From Saccharomycopsis phalli (Eukaryota; Ascomycota; Saccharomycetes; Ascoideales; Saccharomycopsidaceae), in the NCBI GenBank assembly GCA_020342235.1, contig CP073212.1, forward strand, positions 496,001 through 560,000: a stretch of DNA of 64,000 bases, in the 5' to 3' direction. The notes beneath the pieces are model-generated. The model was not told the origin of the DNA and searched no databases. It worked only from the letters and a program-made list of their open reading frames with translations. Positions 58,343 through 64,000 of the stretch are shown in pieces. A program made the position numbers and the translations under genes. Positions within the stretch are counted from its first letter, which is position 1. Every line of letters begins with the position of its first letter.

Positions 58343-59677
58343 ATGACCCAAAAAGTTTTATTGTTAGGATCCGGGTTCGTGGCTAAGCCAACCGTTGACA
58401 TTTTATCGCACACCAAAGGTATTGACGTCACCGTTGCCTGCCGTACCCTTGCCAATGCCCAGAAATTGGCCGGAGATTCGGCTAGTGCCATCTCATTGGA
58501 CGTCACCAACGAGGAGCAATTGGCCGCCGAGGTCGCAAAAAACGATGTCGTCATTTCTTTGATCCCATACACTTTCCACGCTGCCGTTGTCAAGGCTGCC
58601 ATCAAGGGCAAAACCAACGTCGTGACCACGTCGTACATTTCACCGGCGCTCAAGGAGCTCGAGCCAGAAATCAAAAAGGCCGGCATCACCGTCATGAACG
58701 AGATCGGATTGGACCCTGGTATCGACCACTTGTACGCCGTCAAGACCATCGACGAGGTCCATCAAGTTGGAGGCAAGATCAAGTCGTTTGTGTCGTACTG
58801 TGGCGGTCTCCCAGCCCCAGAGGACTCGGACAACCCATTGGGATACAAGTTCTCGTGGTCATCGCGTGGGGTCTTGCTTGCGCTCAGAAACAGTGCTCAG
58901 TACTACAAGGACGGAAAGATCGAGAAGGTCACCTCCGAGGGGTTGATGAGCTCGGCCAAGCCATACTTTATCTACCCAGGGTTCTCGTTTGTGTGCTACC
59001 CAAACCGGGACTCCACGATTTTCCGCGAGTTGTACAACATCCCAGAAGCCGAGACCGTTATTAGAGGAACGTTGCGTTATCAGGGTTTCCCAGAGTTTGT
59101 CAAGGCGTTGGTCGATGTTGGATTCTTGAAGGACGAGCCAGTCAAGGAGTTTAGCGAGTCCATTCCTTGGAACCAAGCGTTGGCCACTCTTTTGGGAATC
59201 AAGTCCACCAAGAAGGCCGACTTGATTGCTGCCATTGAGTCCAAGACCAAGTTCCCATCCGAGTCCGAGAAGGAGCGGATCTTGAACGGATTCTCGTGGT
59301 TGGGCTTGTTCTCCGACAAGCACATCACTCCAAAGGGTAACCCATTGGACACCTTGTGCGCCACGTTGGAGGAGTTGATGCAGTTTGGTCCAAAAGAACG
59401 CGACTTGGTGGTCTTGCAGCACAAATTCGGCATCGAGTGGGCTGACGGTACCACGGAAACCAGAACCTCGACTTTGGTCGACTTTGGTGTTGTTGGCGGC
59501 TACAGCTCGATGGCAAAGACCGTCGGTGTTCCTTGTGCCGTGGCTACTCTCCAGGTTCTTGACGGGACTATCAGTGACGTTGGTTTGGTTGCTCCACACA
59601 GTCCTAAGATTGTCTATCCTTTGATCAAGACGTTGAAGGAGAAGTACGACATTTACCTTACTGAGAAGACTCTCTAA
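58343..59677 (+). CDS. LYS9: Saccharopine dehydrogenase, glutamate-forming (LYS9)
   Basis: Saccharopine reductase of 444 residues (yeast Lys9 has 446), the penultimate step of the fungal alpha-aminoadipate lysine pathway; it condenses aminoadipate semialdehyde with glutamate using NADPH. The Rossmann nucleotide-binding start is VLLLGSGFVAKPTVDIL. Later landmarks are SLIPYTFHAAVVKAAI, VVTTSYISPALKELEPE, GLDPGIDHLYAVKTIDEV and SYCGGLPAPEDSDNPLGYKFSWS. The ATG at 58343 begins MTQKVLLLGSG as in the family; an upstream ATG at 58301 is less likely. I saw no CTG among the leucine codons, consistent with strong expression in a CUG-Ser yeast. Confidence 0.98.
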   Translation: MTQKVLLLGSGFVAKPTVDILSHTKGIDVTVACRTLANAQKLAGDSASAISLDVTNEEQLAAEVAKNDVVISLIPYTFHAAVVKAAIKGKTNVVTTSYISPALKELEPEIKKAGITVMNEIGLDPGIDHLYAVKTIDEVHQVGGKIKSFVSYCGGLPAPEDSDNPLGYKFSWSSRGVLLALRNSAQYYKDGKIEKVTSEGLMSSAKPYFIYPGFSFVCYPNRDSTIFRELYNIPEAETVIRGTLRYQGFPEFVKALVDVGFLKDEPVKEFSESIPWNQALATLLGIKSTKKADLIAAIESKTKFPSESEKERILNGFSWLGLFSDKHITPKGNPLDTLCATLEELMQFGPKERDLVVLQHKFGIEWADGTTETRTSTLVDFGVVGGYSSMAKTVGVPCAVATLQVLDGTISDVGLVAPHSPKIVYPLIKTLKEKYDIYLTEKTL

Positions 59678-60813
59678 GAGGTGGACTGTTGCGCGAGATG
59701 TTGGGTATTTTGTGGATGTAGCTGTGCTTGATGGGTTTATACAAGGCGGACAAAGCATGTTTCAATATATTTCAATATCCGATTGTAGTGAGTCAAATTG
59801 AGTGGAGATTTCTGGAGTGTCAGAACTCCAGTGCAGCTCAAGGTGAATGATAATGTTAATTCAACAAACGAGCAGAAACAAACAATACATTGAACTACGC
59901 TATTTAATCTGCCAATTTTATATTAAAGCCCAGAAATCCAACCTGATTGCAGTCAGTAATTTGCCAAGTCATGTAGCTATCCAAATTTTGACCCTTGGAA
60001 TTCCTACAATTTGCGAATATTACTTGCGTCTATTTGCAAATATTACTTGCGTCTATTTGCAAATATTACTTTCATCTACAATTTTCCGTAATTATAATTC
60101 ATTTCTATTGCCCTGCATTGTATACCTGGACTAGAAACCTGTCACCACAAGTTAAAGCAGTGCAAGTCGCATTGCACACTAGACATTAATCCGGCTAAAA
60201 TCCTCAGTGAAGCAGAATGTATTCAATCCAACTTGAGCAAAGTTCCATGGAAGTAAGTCCAATGTTGATTTCCAGCGAAAACCTGCCTACAAGACCAGAT
60301 GAAAGACCAATTGGTAGTGGCAGACTAGAATACAAGAGAGCACAGTTTGGCCAATGACAATGATATGTGCTTGTTGATTGGCAAATTACTCATTTTGAGA
60401 TTAACTGTAAAGTGAGCAATTTAATTATCCATGATTGAGATTAACCGTAAAATGAGCAATCATCCACGTTGAGATTGACTGTAAAATGAGCAATCACCCA
60501 TCTAGAGATTAACTGTAAAATGAGCAATTTAATCACGCCTACAAGCCGTCTTGCACCAGAGACTATAAATCTATTCTTTTCTCGCTACACGACCCAAATT
60601 TTACAACGAGCCTTGATTTTTCAGTCCACCTTGATTTGTCCATGTCAATCCATCAGCCTGGAGGTAAATATCAATTTCCCAGAGGCCATATCCATGAGCA
60701 TACTATATTCTTGACCCGTGACAGTACCGTAGAATTCCCTATTGACCCGCGTCGGATGCCCCACTGGGCTGCAGGAGGATTTAAGGAGCCTGTACTCTTG
60801 AATACATTTACAC
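59678..60813. other. 1.1-kb intergenic region with two short repeat arrays
   Basis: Three copies of a 23-bp unit (tttgcaaatattacttgcgtcta) at 60010-60078, and four copies of a unit of about 36 bases (gagattaactgtaaaatgagcaat) at 60397-60530. No gene is recognised. Confidence 0.55.
60397..60530. repeat. Interspersed 24-bp repeat (gagattaactgtaaaatgagcaat), four copies
   Basis: Copies are separated by 8-14 variable bases (ttaattatccatgatt, catccacgtt, cacccatcta), an unusual spaced layout for a slippage array. Confidence 0.8.
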
Positions 60814-61146
60814 ATGGGCAACTGTTTCAGCGACCCGTCGGAAAAGCCGGTAAGGAGAAAAGAAGAGGGCCGGTATTCAGAGAAGCTGGGTGCTGGGAAC
60901 AAGGCAAAGGCCCGAGGGGATCACAAAGGGCGATCCTTATCGACCAGCAACAACCATGAGGACCCTAAGCGAGCAGCAGCAGAGGCAGCACAGAAACGGC
61001 TTGATGAGCAGCAGAGCAAGGAGCTGGGAGTTCTTTCGCAGAGGTTGCGAAAAGAGCGGGTGAAGTCGATGGGGCAGCAGCGAAAGGATGCTGCCAGTGA
61101 GAATTTACAAGGGAGGGGGAATACGGGGACGTTGGTGTATGATTAG
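60814..61146 (+). CDS. Small SVIP-like protein, N-myristoylated
   Basis: Protein of 110 residues starting MGNCFS, a strong N-myristoylation (G2) plus palmitoylation (C4) signal, so it should sit on membranes. The middle DPKRAAAEAAQKRLDEQ followed by a basic helical segment (LSQRLRKERVKSMGQQRK) resembles the VCP/p97-interacting motif helix of the SVIP family, small acylated ERAD regulators. If so, it would bind Cdc48 and tune ER-associated degradation. The C-terminus is hydrophilic. There is little room for other evidence in so short a protein, and no symbol is safe. It is preceded by a 1.1-kb gap and followed by repeats. Confidence 0.6.
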   Translation: MGNCFSDPSEKPVRRKEEGRYSEKLGAGNKAKARGDHKGRSLSTSNNHEDPKRAAAEAAQKRLDEQQSKELGVLSQRLRKERVKSMGQQRKDAASENLQGRGNTGTLVYD

Positions 61147-61880
61147 GGAATATGGGATGTTGGTGTATGATTGGGAGTGTTAAAGTGTTGGAGTGTTGGA
61201 GTTTTGGAGTGTTAAAGTGTTGTGAGGTATTGGGATGTATTGGGAGGTACTATTAGTGGGTGAGTGGTGAGTGAGTGGCTGAATATAATAACTGGCTGAA
61301 TATAATAACTGGCTGAATATAACAACTGGCTGAATATAACAACTGGCCATTTGTCACCGTTGGTATTTACTGATTATTAGCAACTGGCTATTACTGGCTG
61401 AGTGATTGAATATATATTAGTTCTACGCGTATTTGAGCATTTGAGGTATTGCAGCATGAATCCGTCCAGGCTCCAACTAACATCCATAAACAACAACTAA
61501 ACAACAACTAAACAACAACTAAACAACAACTAAACAACAACTAAACAACAACCAAACAACAACCAAACAACAACCAAACAACAACCAAACAACAACTAAT
61601 ATCATCAACCTCCCAACTCATCCACACATTTTCACCACCCGATACATGGTACGGATATTATGGTACACCTATACCACACATGTACGTCAAATATACACTA
61701 CACACAATATAATATACAATATATTACACCCAATATCACAACGTCACCACACCCACACCCCTACCCACACCCTCACAACATACCAACCAATTCCATCATC
61801 CCATTGTAAATCGCCAGCATGGACGAGGCTGGGTCATCTGACTTATGCCCAATTCTGTTTCATCTTTCCTCCAGCACACC
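61147..61880. other. Intergenic region with several microarrays
   Basis: Short arrays in sequence: gtgttggagt units (61160-61215), a 17-bp ataactggctgaatata array at 61270-61345, an 11-bp aacaacaacta array at 61487-61600, and atatacaatata runs. The frame of the next gene is open about 20 codons upstream, to an ATG at 61819, but a start at 61881 is preferred. Confidence 0.55.
61487..61600. repeat. 11-bp minisatellite (aacaactaaac / aacaaccaaac)
   Basis: About ten copies, split into two blocks that differ at one base (t, then c), a pattern expected from expansion of a mutated unit. Confidence 0.9.
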
Positions 61881-64000
61881 ATGAAGATATACGCCAAAAC
61901 CAACAAGCGCACGGTGGTATTGGTGTCGAAAACCCACCTGTTGCTCTTCAGGCACGCCAACTCGTCCACTGGCCCGCGGGTCTTGGTCGAAATGACGTCG
62001 TCCGACAACATCAACCCGTCGTCGTTGAAAAGCTTGTCACAGTTGGACATCCACGGGTTCATGGGCTTGATCGAGGTCCAGGACTTGATATTTCTCGTCA
62101 CCATCACCTCAAAGTACCAGGTTGCCGCACCATTGGACAAGCAGTCTGTCGATAAGATCTTGAACGTCGAGTTCTTCTGCCTCAATTCCAGCAAGTACGA
62201 CGACTGGACGTTGAGCAACAATGCGGAATCGGTGTCGAGCGACGAGTATGCTGCCGACCCACAGCTCGTGTACCACCCATGTAACGATCTCAAGAAGCTC
62301 TTGAGCGACGGCTCGTTCTACTACAGCACCAACTCCGACCTCACCAACAACCTCCAGACCCGGGGTATCCACTCCAACTCGCTCAGCCTCGACACATACC
62401 AGGAGGACTACATGTGGAACTTCTTTATGATGCGCGAGATGATCCAGTTCCGCAACAAGGCGTCGGAATCGGCAAAACAGGTCCTCGACGATAACGGGTT
62501 CTTGACCACCGTCATCCGCGGGTTTGCCAAGACCATGAGGGCGTCCGTCGGGAGCCACGACGCGTCGTTGTCGCTCATTTCGCGTCAGTCCTGCAAACGG
62601 GCCGGCACCAGGTACAATGCCCGAGGAATCGACGACGAGGGCAATGTTGCCAACTTTGTCGAGACCGAAATCATCCTCCACATCTTCGGTAAGATCGTGT
62701 GCTCGTTTGTCGAGATCCGAGGCTCCATCCCCGTATTCTGGGAGCAGGACTCGCAGCTCTCACTCTCTACGCCCAAGGTGCAAATCACCCGCTCCAGGGA
62801 CGCGACTCAGCCGGTGTTTCTCAAACATTTTCTGGCATTGTTGGACAAGTACCATGTTGTGCACGTGGTGAACCTCTTGTCGCGCAAACCCAACGAAATC
62901 GAGCTCTCGCAGCGGTTCAAAGACCACATTGTCGCGTCGCAAAACGACGGCGCAGTGTGCACCCCGGAAAACACGCTCTTGACCGAGTTCGACTTCCACC
63001 AGCACACAAAGGGCGCAAACTACTCCCTGGCAAACCGCATCTTGAACTACATCCACGACTCGGTCGAAAAGTTTGACTACTTCTCCTACAGTTTCGACGA
63101 AAACAAGGTCTTGACCACCCAAGAGGGCGTCTTCCGCACAAACTGCCTCGACTGCCTCGACAGAACTAACTTGACCCAGCAGGTCATTGCCTCCGACATC
63201 TTGAAGCTCATGCTCGTTGACTACAACCTCCATGGCGATCCGCAGCAGACAAACGACCTTCTTCAGACCCACAACACCCTCTGGGCCGATAACGGCGACC
63301 AGATCTCGCAAATGTACACCGGCACAAACGCCTTGAAGTCCTCGTTCCTGCGCTCGGGAAAAATGACCCTCGGCCTTCTTCTCTCCGACGCAACAAAGTC
63401 CGTCACCAGAATGTACCAAAACAACTTTGTCGACAAAAACAAGCAGGTCACCATCGACATGTTGCTCGGACGCACTCCTGGCCAGCAGCCAGTCATCTTG
63501 TACGACCCAGTCAACGAAAACGTCGAGTCCCAGCTCAAGGGCCTCGAATCAAAGTACACCAGCGAGTCAGTAAAGTCCATCTTCTGCGGCACATTCAACC
63601 TAAACGGCAAGACCTTGAACGACTCGCCCAGCTCGAGAATCGACCACGAGTCCTTGCTCCAGTGGCTCATGCCTGATACCAGTAGCTTCTATGGCGATAC
63701 CCCTGACGTGTACATCCTTGGCTTCCAGGAAGTCGTCGAATTGAACGCCTCCAGCATCTTGAACGTCGACTACTCCAAAAGCGCATTTTGGCAAAAGGCC
63801 GTGGGCAGCTTGTTGGACACAATCTCTCCAGACAGCCAGTACACCTTGATTAGAGCAGAGCAAATGGCCTCGTTGCTTCTCCTCTTCTTTGCCAAGTCCT
63901 CCATTAGCGATAAAATCACCCAGGTCGAGGGCTTCACCAAGAAAACCGGTCTTGGTGGCATAACCGGTAACAAGGGAGCAATTGCCATCCGGTTCAATAT
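61881..64000 (+). CDS. Synaptojanin-like polyphosphoinositide phosphatase (INP51/52/53 family), 3' end cut
   Basis: Open frame of 706 codons from MKIYAKTNKRTVVLVSKTH to the window end. Synaptojanins dephosphorylate phosphoinositides at the plasma membrane and endocytic sites through two domains. The N-terminal Sac1 domain has the catalytic RTNCLDCLDRTN (Cx5R) intact, with ISRQSCKRAGTRYNARGID and SIPVFWEQDSQLSL around it. The inositol 5-phosphatase domain begins at IFCGTFNLNGKTL and reaches ILGFQEVVELN and GLGGITGNKGAIAIRF before the cut. The intact Cx5R argues against Inp51, whose Sac1 domain is inactive in S. cerevisiae, and for an Inp52/Inp53 type. The ATG at 61881 gives the family's short N-terminus; an in-frame ATG at 61819 would add 21 residues. 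Confidence 0.92.
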   Translation, partial: MKIYAKTNKRTVVLVSKTHLLLFRHANSSTGPRVLVEMTSSDNINPSSLKSLSQLDIHGFMGLIEVQDLIFLVTITSKYQVAAPLDKQSVDKILNVEFFCLNSSKYDDWTLSNNAESVSSDEYAADPQLVYHPCNDLKKLLSDGSFYYSTNSDLTNNLQTRGIHSNSLSLDTYQEDYMWNFFMMREMIQFRNKASESAKQVLDDNGFLTTVIRGFAKTMRASVGSHDASLSLISRQSCKRAGTRYNARGIDDEGNVANFVETEIILHIFGKIVCSFVEIRGSIPVFWEQDSQLSLSTPKVQITRSRDATQPVFLKHFLALLDKYHVVHVVNLLSRKPNEIELSQRFKDHIVASQNDGAVCTPENTLLTEFDFHQHTKGANYSLANRILNYIHDSVEKFDYFSYSFDENKVLTTQEGVFRTNCLDCLDRTNLTQQVIASDILKLMLVDYNLHGDPQQTNDLLQTHNTLWADNGDQISQMYTGTNALKSSFLRSGKMTLGLLLSDATKSVTRMYQNNFVDKNKQVTIDMLLGRTPGQQPVILYDPVNENVESQLKGLESKYTSESVKSIFCGTFNLNGKTLNDSPSSRIDHESLLQWLMPDTSSFYGDTPDVYILGFQEVVELNASSILNVDYSKSAFWQKAVGSLLDTISPDSQYTLIRAEQMASLLLLFFAKSSISDKITQVEGFTKKTGLGGITGNKGAIAIRFN

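Overview
The window is nuclear DNA of a budding yeast (Saccharomycotina), most likely of the CUG-Ser clade. Single-exon genes closely match known yeast genes (REB1, UGA1, SMC6, RPA12, GPM1, IDI1, SGS1, TAF6, LYS9). CTG codons in REB1 and IDI1 fall where the family has serine or another polar residue, and the highly expressed GPM1 uses no CTG. The species cannot be named from sequence alone. Both ends cut genes: REB1 lacks its 5' part and a synaptojanin-like phosphatase lacks its 3' part.

Layout. 1-25.7 kb: REB1, an ARO8/ARO9-type aminotransferase, the pseudo-carboxypeptidase ECM14, a SAN1-like RING ligase, UGA1, a small GPI-anchored wall protein, a quinate/sugar transporter with one in-frame stop, and the GC-rich SMC6, separated by long intergenic stretches. 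26-30.4 kb: two tandem secreted aspartyl-protease genes with a 443-bp identical 3' tract, separated by LINE debris. 31.4-33.7 kb: a compact conserved block, PBA2/ADD66, RPA12 and GPM1. 34-40.6 kb: a duplicated, unrecognised secreted-protein gene packed with mobile-element copies. 41.6-64 kb: IDI1, a SNF1-kinase beta subunit, an orphan membrane protein, a Zn2Cys6 factor, a DCG1-like racemase, a GH16-like secreted protein, SGS1 head to head with TAF6, LYS9, an SVIP-like acylated small protein and a synaptojanin.

The most unusual content is at 27.8-40.6 kb. Several truncated copies of one LINE share a 3' UTR and end in simple-repeat tails. One 472-bp element (34938-35409) has the full anatomy of a tRNA-derived SINE: a tRNA-like head with A-box and B-box, a body, a 3' end homologous to the LINE's 3' UTR, a tetranucleotide tail and a perfect 13-bp target-site duplication. 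It sits inside one copy of the secreted-protein gene, and the uninterrupted paralogue at 38.5 kb shows the empty site. A second small insertion, resembling the 5' half of tRNA-Trp(CCA) and flanked by a perfect 12-bp direct repeat, lies inside a LINE copy, with another LINE copy as its empty site. Together these suggest a LINE that has mobilised tRNA-derived RNAs in trans.

Most of the window is housekeeping: transcription (REB1, TAF6, RPA12), genome stability (SMC6, SGS1), amino-acid metabolism (LYS9, UGA1, aromatic aminotransferase), isoprenoids (IDI1), glycolysis (GPM1) and proteostasis (SAN1-like, PBA2, SVIP-like). Intergenic regions are rich in minisatellites, often with unit lengths that are not multiples of three.
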